A stretch of DNA of 64,000 nt from Trichobilharzia szidati (Eukaryota; Platyhelminthes; Trematoda; Strigeidida; Schistosomatidae): the NCBI GenBank assembly GCA_944472155.2, contig OX235272.1, positions 13,562,354-13,626,353 on the forward strand, written 5' to 3'. How positions within the stretch are numbered: the stretch's first letter is position 1; each line of letters starts with the position of its first letter. The notes below the pieces were generated by a model. The model was given only the letters and a program-made list of their open reading frames with translations. It had not been told where the DNA came from and made no database searches. The translations under genes were made by a program, and so were the position numbers. Shown here piece by piece: positions 10,501 to 18,539 of the stretch.

Positions 10501-11652
10501 GGAAAGGGAAGTGGCGGCGAGCGGGACGTCAGTGCAAGGGTGACATGGAGGAGATCGTGTGAAGAGGAATTGAATAAGTATCCAATAACATGGACGCAGG
10601 TGAAAAGTACAGCAGAAGACAGAAGCAAGTGGAGGCGTGTAGTTGAAGCCCTATGTTTCACTAGGAACCCAAGGGAATAATACTAATACTAATACTTAGG
10701 CGTCTATGTGAAGAGTAAATAAATCTTTTTTTTTTCAAATATACAGCTTACTGAAAAACTTTATTTAAATAATTTACCTTTGTTCATCTGCTTAACAATA
10801 ATTAATTCATCTGTTTTCTTTTCACTACTTATAAGTGAAACGAAATATTTCAATAATTGAATAATTCCTTTTTTCGTTATTTTAAGTTGATCAATTTCAG
10901 TATAAGTGAAACTTAAAAAAATGATTAGAGTTGTCTGGATAAACACAAAATCAGAATGGTTATCTTTTATACAATGAGAAATCAAACCTGAATTTCTGAA
11001 TTCGTTGAACAAGTGTAACGAATTATAATATTACGTAGACAGTAATCAAGAATTCGTCGGTTGATCACTTCATCTTCATACAGTAATGCAGCATTCAATG
11101 CAAAAATGATAGATTCTATCAACCATTTGATTTTCTACTAAAGTATAAAAATGATTCATTAACACACTTCATTACCTCAGATAAATAATCCATAGTACTT
11201 GTGCGATTTAATATACGCCGTGCTTCAGTTAAGTAAACATCAGACTTTATCATTAGCTGGGCGAAACTAATACTCACAGAAATATAGGATGCTAGAGTTT
11301 TTTGAAAAGTAATAAATTTTGGAATCCATTCAAGAGCAGGAGGTGGATCTGGCAGAGAAGCAGATTTAAGTAATATACCACATCCTAAAGGAATAGCTTT
11401 TCTTCCTAAATCACGGTAAATAATAACAAGATTTCGTATAATTGATGGTTTTGACAATTTATTCACAGCAATATTAATACGATACTTGTTTACATCAACT
11501 GGTACTTCATCAGGATTGCAACTGTGTAGGAATGATGATAGTAACTGATCGAATTCATTGGTATCATATTTTTTGGATTTACAATGTAATATCAACTGAT
11601 CTATGATTCCTGATGTCTTTTCAAACAGTTCATCGTCAACACTTGTACTCAT
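221..11652 (-). CDS. ARM/HEAT-like + TIR-domain protein gene, eight coding exons, 3' end off window
   Basis: Assembled from splice signals with matching phases. Exons: 11652-11176, 11134-10988, 10934-10778, 8316-8277, 8245-8166, 8096-7752, 3432-3296, 353-221. Introns: 41, 53, 2461, 31, 69, 4319 and 2942 bp. Every junction is GT/AG and keeps frame, giving at least 505 residues. Residues ~1-390 are Leu/Ile-rich helical segments like ARM/HEAT repeats, followed by an acidic linker (DDNDDDDDGD). From ~436 there is a TIR domain: HVLISYSHADGKIALKIAD, then WIDKKDM, then AVEGASIVCILFSKAY. The closest known architecture is SARM1 (ARM-SAM-TIR, an NAD hydrolase), but no SAM domain is visible. The start ATG at 11652 has an in-frame TAG just upstream. 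The last donor (G|GTAAGC) shows the gene continues left, where the catalytic Glu region would lie. Function (innate immunity or NAD+ cleavage) is inference; gene structure is fairly sure. Confidence 0.82.
420..1110. repeat. Mosaic of RTE family 1 3'-end fragments
   Basis: 420-560 resembles, in antisense, the element tail seen at 15,060-15,150 (the 'tgtgtgctatt...' region). 740-805 is the sense copy of the same tail (gaactgctgcacttcggtgc). 850-1,040 is antisense to the RT C-terminal region at 14,520-14,740. 575-720 is repeated at 3,800-3,940. The pieces point both ways, so this is insertion debris inside the TIR gene's last large intron. Confidence 0.6.
1180..1500 (+). pseudogene. RTE family 1 3' relic
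   Basis: Sense copy of the LINE C-terminal/3'UTR region, with recognisable blocks such as 'aatggctagagactctttgtgatatggctc', comparable to 14,900-14,945. Stops interrupt every frame. The following ~100 bp are T-rich and uninformative. Confidence 0.5.
1645..2195 (+). pseudogene. Penelope-like element fragment: RT C-terminus and GIY-YIG endonuclease
   Basis: Translates as EELNFLKKNL, then VPKKILYMNLDFKGD and LRRTFFAATLRVVFSS, aligned residue by residue with the better copy at 5.5-7.4 kb. It continues through a Cys-rich linker (FTCCCG) into ARYIGRSPRILSKRVKEHYP, the GIY-YIG-type nuclease start. A TGA at 1953-1955 breaks the frame just before the linker. 5'-truncated; everything before the RT thumb is missing. 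Confidence 0.78.
2450..2662 (-). pseudogene. LINE C-terminal fragment (RTE-like)
   Basis: The minus strand reads NGCLRYILHFRWQDKLSNEE followed by VRRRC, the conserved 'RCLR-I--I-W-DK-SNEEV' signature after the RT domain of RTE-like LINEs. It is directly continuous with the ~600 bp repeat at 2,650-3,180, so the two may belong to one element or be a chimera. Confidence 0.6.
2650..3182 (-). repeat. ~600 bp dispersed repeat, copy 1
   Basis: Reverse complement of the repeats at 15,602-16,215 and 63,183-63,770; long stretches are near-identical (for example the block with 'cacctccgccacgtgaaggc'). The plus orientation ends in other copies with an AAAG/AAAGT-type tail, suggesting a retroposed unit. 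It sits in the 2.9-kb intron of the TIR gene. Confidence 0.75.
3296..3432 (-). CDS. Exon 7: first half of the TIR domain
   Basis: Acceptor TTTATAG, donor AAG|GTAGATAG. It encodes DEGFYEVKDNQRSSQSNG, then the TIR beta-A strand and box-1-like motif HVLISYSHAD, helix GKIALKIADSLQQR and the start of the beta-B strand NIK. Phase 1 on entry (completing Val) and phase 0 on exit match exons 6 and 8. Confidence 0.85.
3540..4060 (-). repeat. RTE family 1 3'-region relic, antisense
   Basis: 3,570-3,670 is antisense to the LINE tail seen at 15,060-15,150. 3,800-3,940 duplicates the 600-720 sequence. 3,990-4,050 carries the antisense RT C-terminal block (gaggaaggcgatgactaggc). Coding content is lost. It lies in the 4.3-kb intron of the TIR gene. 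Confidence 0.55.
4460..5400 (+). pseudogene. RTE family 1 relic: RT palm to 3'UTR
   Basis: DLQYTDNNIALLK near 4,545-4,590 is a decayed version of DLEYADDIVLLG in the 13-kb copy, so the catalytic FADD-type box is lost. RLAVFDYRRVCILS follows at 4,750-4,800, then the 3'UTR block up to 'tgcgtgctatac...' at about 5,390. Frames are broken throughout. It lies directly upstream of the Penelope-like element. Confidence 0.6.
5545..7432 (+). mobile_element. Penelope-like retroelement (RT + GIY-YIG), 5'-truncated, one frameshift
   Basis: Open to 7137 with RT motifs in order: RPDKGSGVVILNK (~70), PRLYGSPKVHKNG (~145), SFDVSSLFTNVP (~216), GVAMGSPIGPILADIF (~278) and CRYMDDTFLI (catalytic YMDD at ~315-318), then SFLDVLMTR. 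A Cys linker, YQFNCSCG, follows. One extra base near 7,110-7,118 throws the frame; the nuclease then continues in the next frame as YIGRTIRRVSRRISEYHPAW to PWPSRFE, stopping at 7,430. This is the Penelope-like RT plus GIY-YIG architecture (schistosome members have been called Cercyon). A TGA at 5515 shows the N-terminus is truncated. A TTA microsatellite follows. It occupies the 4.3-kb intron of the TIR gene in antisense. Confidence 0.9.
7492..7521. repeat. (TTA)n microsatellite
   Basis: About nine TTA units just downstream of the Penelope-like element, possibly its target or tail. Confidence 0.8.
7752..8316 (-). CDS. Exons 4-6 of the TIR-ARM gene, including 40-nt and 80-nt micro-exons
   Basis: Exon 4 (8316-8277, 40 nt) encodes ICHFGITELKNL; its last two bases pair with the first base of exon 5 to make Trp. 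A 31-bp intron follows. Exon 5 (8245-8166, 80 nt) encodes ILYEYISMDFFLETFISRYE and six more residues. A 69-bp intron follows. Exon 6 (8096-7752) encodes LRILALNTENKTAFMRRD, more ARM-like helices and an acidic run coded by a GAT repeat, ending at AAAG|GTAAGTAG. Phases 1-2-1-1 fit at all joins. An unspliced reading of the same strand gives stops, which supports the splicing. Confidence 0.8.
8330..8492 (+). repeat. Hammerhead-type SINE (Sm-alpha-like), partial copy
   Basis: Contains CTGATGA (from 8,363), a GTCC/GGAC stem with a CAAACTA loop, and GAAA, the order of a hammerhead core. Three extra bases (AGA) separate CTGATGA from the stem, so activity is doubtful. The rest (cagtactccc... to ...cctacgaaccaacatt) repeats at 8,768-8,885. 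A worn tRNA B-box-like sequence (taaatcccggtcggtgcg) precedes it. It resembles schistosome Sm-alpha ribozyme SINEs. It lies just 5' of exon 4 of the TIR gene. Confidence 0.65.
8686..8890 (+). repeat. tRNA-headed hammerhead-type SINE, second copy
   Basis: Head 8,690-8,757 resembles a tRNA: A-box-like TGGCTTAATGG, loop with TTGTAA (Thr-like), and a perfect T arm CTGGG-TTCGAAT-CCCAG. The anticodon stem and acceptor do not pair well, so it is not a tRNA gene. The hammerhead-like segment follows (GTCCCAAACTAGGACGAAAC), but the CTGATGA box is changed to CTGGAGT, so cleavage is unlikely. The downstream ~115 bp match the first copy closely. Confidence 0.65.
8893..9365. other. Intron sequence without recognised features
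   Basis: AT-rich sequence within the 2.46-kb intron of the TIR gene; no gene, RNA or repeat signature seen. Confidence 0.4.
9370..10700 (+). pseudogene. RTE family 2 LINE, 5'-truncated RT to 3' end, many frameshifts
   Basis: Pieces in order: QAGFRIGKSC, a YLN-INFEKAFN-VDREVIWKLL block, YGVPQVFINLIQQL, VNTGFRQGCLLSPMIFLIVV, then a decayed 'DLDFADDLCLM' region. A glutamine run (9,940-9,972, CAA/CAG) precedes ITINGRDLMKELTSFTYLG. The C-terminus WRRSCEEELNKYPITWTQVK ... WRRVVEALCFTRNPRE ends at ~10,677, followed by a TAATACTAATACT tail. The same order, including the Gln run, occurs in the antisense copy at 58.5-60.6 kb. It lies antisense in an intron of the TIR gene. Confidence 0.82.
10778..11652 (-). 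CDS. Exons 1-3 of the TIR-ARM gene
   Basis: Exon 1 (11652-11176) opens with MSTSVDDELFEKTSGIIDQL and ends DYLSE at GAG|GTAATG. A 41-bp intron ending TTTAGTAG follows. Exon 2 (11134-10988, exactly 49 codons) starts KIKWLIESIIFAL. A 53-bp intron ending ATCCAG follows. Exon 3 (10934-10778) starts TTLIIFLSF and ends at AAAG|GTAAAT in phase 1. Reading straight through the first intron would give only a short tail and a stop, so splicing is preferred. The predicted protein is mostly amphipathic helices. Confidence 0.8.
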
Positions 11653-12055
11653 CTACAATTGAATAGAATATGTGAGATGATATTGTGGTTGTCAAGATTC
11701 AGTAGTGATGCCTGCAAAATTAATATTTTTGAATTTTAGTACAAATAATGATGAAAATATTCATTGAACTAGATAGACTGTAACAGCAAAGCAAAATTGT
11801 GAGTATGCAGAACCTTAGCCAGCAGTGCTTATGAAAGAAAAAAAATAATAAATGGGACATAAGAAAGGCCTGTGATCGCAAGATGGACTACCACCACATA
11901 CTTACGTGAAATATGAGAGGCAACAGATATCATACTGACAACTAACAATTTCCATTTTATACAAATAAGCTTGTCTTCAGAGTAGAACAGTTTACTGGAC
12001 GCAATAAATAATAATGTGACGCATATAATAAACAAACCAATATGGGACTAATTTC
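11653..12055. other. Upstream region of the TIR gene
   Basis: About 400 bp 5' of the TIR gene start codon. AT-rich, with no clear TATA box, initiator or spliced-leader acceptor I can defend. Candidate AG acceptors are present but not distinctive. Confidence 0.3.
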
Positions 12056-12330
12056 ATTTCAGTTAGTCCAGTTTGTTGAGGAAGGCTCTGGTTCAGCATA
12101 CGTCACATGCGTCCTAGCCACCTCAACCGATGAAGCTTCACAGCTTCACCAACCTACTTTTCCTCTTTACCCGGTATTCCATGCCTAAGCTCATCATCAC
12201 TTATGACCATATTAATCCACTAAGTACGAAGATTGAACAGAGACATCTATAGTAAAAAAAAAAATCGTTGGTTTTCTGGTACTTTTCACTTTCAACGACC
12301 ATATCATAAAGTTTTAAAGGGAGAAAAGGG
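12056..12330 (-). repeat. Antisense RTE family 1 fragment
   Basis: 12,070-12,200 carries the antisense 'gaggaaggc... catgcgtcctagccacctcaacc' block found at 860-920, 3,990-4,050 and 47,805-47,850, corresponding to the LINE C-terminus (R-WLGHV-H-P-HRLP). No frame survives. Confidence 0.5.
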
Positions 12331-12689
12331 TGAAGTAACGCATGCTACGCACGCTCTCTGATGACAAGGCAGATATCATATCGGCGCCGAAGATCACACA
12401 CTTTCTTTATCCCCACTGAGGACTCGTCAACAATCAGCCCACTAGGGCTGATGCAACACATTTAACCACTTAAAATCTTGTCCCTAAACTAGAAGTCGTG
12501 TAGACGAGTGCTATAGAGTCATCCTACACCTCGCCTAACTGGAGTTAAAGAACAAAAAACCCGCGAAAACAAGGTGACTTTCACACCTAGGTGTGGCTTT
12601 GTCACTCTCCAGATCCGGGAGGACTGAGACGGGTACAGGTAACTGATTACAAATAGACCACATAGCAATAAGCTATCGTTGGCGTGGGT

Positions 12690-15165
12690 CGGTAGGGGAT
12701 TGTCGCTCCTTCTGGAACACCTGTGTAGATACCGATCACGCACTGGTCCGCGCTCGTGTGTGCTTACGACTGAACGGACGTAGGAAACAGCTGGCGGTAA
12801 ACCCATCACGTCCCCAGCTCGATCAGGAAACTAAGTCCCTATTTGAGGAAGAACTAGCTAAACACATATCTGAGTTCGACAGCTGCGCTCACCCTGATGA
12901 AGCCTGGAAGAATATTCAATCAGCCATAGATACAGCTGTAAAAGCTGTGAATAAGGTAAATCCAAAGGTGAGTAAAAACCATTGGATTTCGACTGCCTCA
13001 TCCGAACTGATAGATGCTAGAAGACTTATTCCGGCGAGCTCCGAATTCAATGAGGAGCGAAAGCTGCACAAAAGGAAACTTACGAAAAGTCTCCGCAAGG
13101 ACCGTGAACAGTGGTGGTTGACAAAGGCGAAAGAGATGGAAAAAGCATCGGCGATAGGCAACACTAGGCAACTCTTTAGACTCATCAGGGAAACGGGTGG
13201 GAGAAGGCAAATCATAAGTGAGACTATTTGTGAGAAAAATGGCTCCTTAATTAGCTCTCACGATAGACGCCTCGAACGCTGGAAAGAACACTTCGAGGAA
13301 CAGTTTAACTTGCCTACAGCCACACTGAGCCTCCCCGCCATCCAGCACACACCCGAATGGGACATAGACACTGGCCCGCCGTCTGTAAGTGAGGTCACCA
13401 AAGCTATCTGTAATTTGAAACGAGGCAAAGCGGCAGGACCCGACGGAATTATTCCGGAGGTGTTTAAATATGGGGGTGACACTAGTATATAGTTTAACTA
13501 AGGTACTAGGTAACGTCTGGGAATCAGAGACGGTTCCATCAGACTGGGGTAAGTCACTTATCATACCAGTATTCAAGAAGGGAGATAAGTCCTCATGTGA
13601 TAATCATAGAGGAATCAGACTAACGAACATAGTCTCTAAAATCCTAGGCTCAATAATCATGAACAGACTAAGCCGAACTCGGGAGGAACAAACAAGGGAA
13701 AATCAAGCGGGCTTTAGGCCAGGTAGAGGGTGCATAGATTATATCTTCACTCTCCGACAGATACTAGAACATAGACACACTTTTAGGCGTCCAACAATTG
13801 CCATATTTCTTGACTTGAAGGCGGCCTTCGACTCCGTGGATCGAGAGGTACTATGGCAATGTTTGACTGTGAAGGGAGTGCCAAGAAAGTACATTGCACT
13901 AATCAAGGCACTCTACTCAAACTCACGTAGCTGTGTAAGGGCTTATGGGGAATTGTCATCTGAATTGATAACAACCAGTGGTGTCCGTCAAGGATGTCCA
14001 CTTTCCCCTTTTCTGTTTAACTTCATCATAGATATGCTAATGGAAGTATCCTTAACTGAACTTAACGACTTAGGAATCGACTTGTTACCAGGGAATAGTT
14101 TTATAGACTTAGAATACGCAGACGACATAGTCCTGTTAGGGGAGGACGCTGACAAAATACAGCAGAGTCTTCTGAACACCTTGAGCAACAATCTTCGTAT
14201 GTTTGGTATGCGATTCGCCCCTGTGAAATGTAAGATGCTGCTACAGGACTGGACTACGTCAACTCCTAGCTTAGGGATAGGGAGTGAAGTGATAGAACAT
14301 GTCGACCACTTCACCTATTTGGGAAGTTGTATCAGCACCAACGGATTGATTGGTGACGAAATCTCAGCACGGATCCAAAAAGCTCGGGCTGCTTTCGCTA
14401 ACTTACACCGTCTCTGGCGTAGGCGTGACATTCGGCTATCAACCAAGGGAAGTGTGTACTGTTCAGCAGTTCGCTCCGTCCTTCTCTATGGCTCTGAAAC
14501 ATAGCCAATACGAGTTGAAGACATCAATAGGTTAACTGTTTTTGATCATAGATGTCTACGATCTCTTTCCCACCTTAGGTGGTATAATAAGGTAAGTAAT
14601 GTTGACGTTAGGCGTGTAGAGTGTTGGGCAAAGAGGGGAAATCAATCGACGAGGCTATAAAGTTACATAGATTGAGATGGCTAGGTCACGTGCTGCACAT
14701 ACCTAACCATCGCCTCCCCCACCCCGCCGACGGGCATTACTAGCTGATGTATGTGCAGGTTGGAAAAGAGTAAGTGAAGTGGTGACCAAACAAAAACATC
14801 TCATCAATCAATCCATGAAATCCTTCCTTGACAGTTAAACTGAGTCAAGTCAGGTAGGGAGATGCAGACTTCCGGGTTGGGGCCCGCCCTCGGGACTCTA
14901 GGAATCAATGGCTGGAGACAGACAATAGGTGACATGGCTCAAAATCGTTGTCAATGGCTTACGCAGATGTATTCAGTCTCTGTAATCCTTCATATTCCTT
15001 TTCACCATTACTCATTCCGTTTCACTCTTATACTTGTCAAAACTCTATTGATTCTCTTCACTCATTTTCTTGTCTACCTTTGTGTGCTATTTGGAACGTG
15101 GCGACTCGAACTGCTGTACTTCGGTGCCAAGTTCTATGTTGAATCCAGCAGCAGCAACAAACATA
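12690..15165 (+). mobile_element. RTE-like LINE (family 1), endonuclease truncated, RT nearly intact
   Basis: Starts in the end of the APE-type endonuclease (TDHALVRARVCLRLNGR), runs through a linker (KNGSLISSHDRRLERWKEHF, GKAAGPDGIIPEVFKYGG) to a frameshift near 13,480, then the RT: ENQAGFRPGRGCIDYIFTLR, FLDLKAAFDSVDREVLW, TTSGVRQGCPLSPFLFNFII, YADDIVLLG (catalytic YADD), HFTYLGSCISTNG. A stop ends the frame at 14,504 after LYGSET; the C-terminal RCLRSLSHLRWYNK and RWLGHVLHIPNHRLP follow in broken frames to ~14,740. The 3'UTR ends near 15,165. Clade RTE (SR2-like) is by motif. It defines many short relics in this window. Confidence 0.87.
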
Positions 15166-15529
15166 GATGGGTATGACAAAAACAACTAAAGGATGAGAAG
15201 TTATAAAAATCTGGATGATGATAAGTGAATACCTCTGCAGTATTAGGCCAATAATGCTTAGTCGGAGCCAAAAGCTTGCCTAGCTCTTTCACATTTGCTA
15301 TTCCGTAGCCACACTTCACCTTCGGAAGACTACAGGTCATAGATGTTCAGATACTGCATTAGTCAAGCTGATCTCCTTGTGATCACAAGATTTTCCTTTT
15401 ATAGACTAGGGTGATAAAAGATCTACACCAGTCCAAATATTAATGTTACTTAACAACCACTCTCATCCCCATGCAGTGAGCCTAAGCAATTTTGTGAGGG
15501 CTAACGATACCACCTAACTACCAATACAC

Positions 15530-15600
15530 CTCGGCAGATGGAGAGAGATTCGAACCTGGTAATTGGAAGTCTAGCGCATAAAGCAGTAAGTTAGAGCTCC
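15530..15600 (-). repeat. tRNA-like relic
   Basis: The minus strand has a B box GGTTCGAATCT and an arm arrangement like a tRNA (GGAGCTCTAAC ... CCAGGTTCGAATC). Stem pairing is incomplete. Probably a tRNA-derived SINE head, directly before the ~600 bp repeat. Confidence 0.4.
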
Positions 15601-15601
15601 A

Positions 15602-16215
15602 AAGCCTCAGGATGGTCAGGGGTGGGTGCCCTGCGCTGCGGGTTGGCCACCCCTCCACACACCTCTTGAAATGCTCCCATATGACCGGGCGTCTTACATA
15701 GCCTCTCCTGAGGAAGTCCTACTCACTGCCTTCACGTGGCGGAGGTGTTTTTCACCAAAGTGAGAGGGCGAAAGCGGATGCTCGGCGCTCTTCACCGGGT
15801 TCACTGTCCATTGGATGACAGTCTAGGGGAGATGGCTAAACCCTGATTCCAAACCTCCAATGACCGGCGTATGAAGCTCACTGGAGCTCACCGGCAGACG
15901 TATGGACAAAGGGCTTGTTGGGTGTCCTGGATGTCTGGCCCCATTCAAAAAGGCGTATGAACCGAACTCCGGTCACCGGCTTCCAATGGATAGTGGACTC
16001 CCTACTCCACTCCTACTGCCTTGTAGGTCACACTTAGCTGTGTAAAGGCTAGAGCTGCACTCTCAAAGAAAAGGCCGAGCGATTCTGGGGACATCACTCG
16101 TACCAAATTCCCATGAAACTTCATGAACTCTCTTCATCAGATCGCGGCGCCTGGGCAGCGATGATTCGAGATGTTCATGAAGCCGGCTCATCCTCCCGTA
16201 GGAGATAGCCGAAGT
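15602..16215 (+). repeat. ~600 bp dispersed repeat, copy 2
   Basis: Near-identical over long blocks to 63,183-63,770 and antisense 2,650-3,182. Relative to copy 3 it has a ~30-bp insertion around 16,135-16,165 (containing 'gatcgcggcgcctgggcagc'). It ends in an AAAG-rich tail (gccgaagtaaagaaagaaag). No long frame with known motifs. Likely a non-autonomous retroposon or a LINE segment. Confidence 0.75.
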
Positions 16216-16514
16216 AAAGAAAGAAAGAAGAGACTCGGCTTTTCACGCATTATCTAGCCAACAATTTACAACCACCATATCAATCACCTCCGGAGTATCT
16301 GACTATGTTTGATTCCAAAATATTGCCAGGATTCGGTAGAATCATAATATGAGCCACACAAAAGTTACACGTATAGTCGAGGTAATCATAAAGTGTTTGG
16401 GTGGTGTTACGCTTCCCTTTCCACTATTTGTGGAAGTACAAGTGTTGGAAAAAAATGACGGTCAAATCAAAATTTCGTACCAGCACAACGATAAAAAGTA
16501 TTGATCTAAATACT

Positions 16515-16585
16515 GGAGATATGGCACATTGGTGCAAGCACTCGACTTTCAGTCGATGCATCCTGGATTCAAACTCCATTCTATT
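16515..16585 (+). repeat. tRNA-Glu-like relic
   Basis: GGCACATTGGTGCAAGC, then a CTCGA-CTTTCAG-TCGAT anticodon arm (UUC, Glu), then TGGA-TTCAAAC-TCCA. The acceptor ends do not pair convincingly, so a tRNA pseudogene or SINE head is more likely than a gene. Confidence 0.45.
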
Positions 16586-16599
16586 CAATTCAACCCGGT

Positions 16600-18290
16600 C
16601 AATTGGGTATTATCATTATCTCTCACGTAATAAGTTTGGCTCACAGTCTGGCACACGCAAAACGTTTCAGGTATGAGTTCTGACTAACTAGGTGTAGGGA
16701 AATACAGGCTGCTTGACTTCGATTCAATTAACTAACAGAAGCTATGGTTGGTAAACTTAGGAGATGTGGCCTAAAATCTGTCGCACTGACGCATATGCAC
16801 TTTTAGTATGTTCTATCTGTTCGCTTCAATAAATCCTGTTATATATAATAAGCAGCACCGGCTATTATTCGGCCACCATCAATGCTGATGTATAGCTTAA
16901 GCCTATCTGAACCATTAGAGTAATCATTATTAGGCTTTGAACTAGTTTTATGATATCTTTCAGAATATGAAGTTTCCCTCCTAAAGTTACATACGGGATC
17001 CCTCAAGTTGTAAGTGATGCTTGGTCTTCACCAAATCGGTTCTAGCTATAATTACAGGACCGTGGTATATAAGAAATTGGGAAAGTCATTTTTCTTAGTT
17101 CTTTGTTAATATATAAGAAAAGTCTAGTAGGGCCGTTCTTCACTAATTAGCTGGTCTCTATATGTTTTTTCCAGATTTTGCTACCAACAATTTATACTGA
17201 CTAATTTTCACAGTATTTAAATAAAGCACTAGTAGCTTAGTCAAAGTAGACAGGCTTTAGAAAATTTCCTTGCAACTCAGAAGTTTTTTGACATGTCCAC
17301 ACAGAGTAGTTTGTTGGTCTACAATGAATCGTTCAAGTAATTACTTTGGGAACACGTAGAATTATTAACTTATAAGTTTACAGAATTAGCTCAACCTCCT
17401 GCTAAATGTAATACTCTCAAGTTACATATCCGGACGAGGCTAGCCTCAGAATTCAGCTGCGCCATAAACCGTGAGCTTAAATAGCAGCATTACATGGTCA
17501 ACGGAAAGCAGACATCAGTACCATGTATATCTTATAATTCATGGGTCAACGCCAATTTCAACAGGAGAGAATTTACTGAGAGTAATACGCGTGTTTAAGA
17601 TATTGGGTCAAGTATCAACCTGATACGGTACACCTTTGCAATGGAAGAATCAATTATGCAACGCTTTCGCCAAAAGAGCTATAACCACTAATCTCAGTAA
17701 CTTTAGTTCCAGTAGTATACTACCCTTTAGGGTTATCTGGGTTACAACCCATCTGACAGTGGTTCTTAAACCTTATAGATACTTCAGTAACTTCTTCTAG
17801 GTGTAGAATGATCAAGGAGATTAACAATTAAATATTTTTTACAGTTGAAGTATCGGACCCCAAAAGGACGAGCGCACCAATGACTTTGAACCAACCAAAC
17901 ACTTATAGGCATATTTTTTGTGATAGAAAAACTGTATTTCCGAACTTTATTTTCGACATTGGCGTTTCTGCTTTTAAAAGTTCTATATTTGTACCACAAC
18001 CCAGCTAGCATTGACATTGGGCGCACTGCAGAATCTTTGGGGCAGGCTTCGGGTCATTGTCCCACGTTCTTCAGTACGCGCAAAGTCTTCGCCCCTAAAA
18101 TTCTTCAGTGCACTCGAAGGACATGCTGGCTGGGAAATAGATTTTAAACAGAGCAATAACACCTGTGTAGGAAAATACTTTGTGGAACGGCGACACCTAC
18201 TCTAACAAAGTGAGATTTTGGCTCATACGTGAGACCTTTAATAAAAGGTTTTTTCCACGGGCGACTCAATGCAAACATGTTCTGGGGACG
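16600..18290. other. Non-coding region without recognised features
   Basis: Mixed-composition sequence with only short frames lacking motifs. No repeat shared with the rest of the window was noticed. Confidence 0.4.
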
Positions 18291-18296
18291 AACTAT

Positions 18297-18354
18297 ACAT
18301 ATATATATATATAATATCGACATGTCGATATTGAGGAAAGTGCACTTTCCTCAA
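18297..18354. repeat. TA tract followed by two back-to-back perfect palindromes
   Basis: A (AT)n tract at ~18,297-18,312. Then a perfect 20-bp palindrome at 18,313-18,332 (arm AATATCGACA), then a perfect 24-bp palindrome at 18,331-18,354 (arm TTGAGGAAAGTG); the two overlap by TT. All three segments could form cruciforms. Confidence 0.85.
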
Positions 18355-18539
18355 AGGCCAAAAATCTATCTAAAAGCTCCTGTATCTACTCAGAATTTAT
18401 CTGTGGTACTGGATGGTGGATAACATAGTATCTTTAGTCTCAACAACTATCGATTCACTTTACCTTGCTTACTGCCCTTTCTCGCGGCCCCAAAATCCCG
18501 CTACGCTGCAACCTTGAATCTATTCTCGCGCTTCCAATA

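Noticed and set aside
17784..18205. Several 60-80 codon frames on both strands
   Set aside because: Overlapping frames on opposite strands without domains or splice context; chance open frames are expected.
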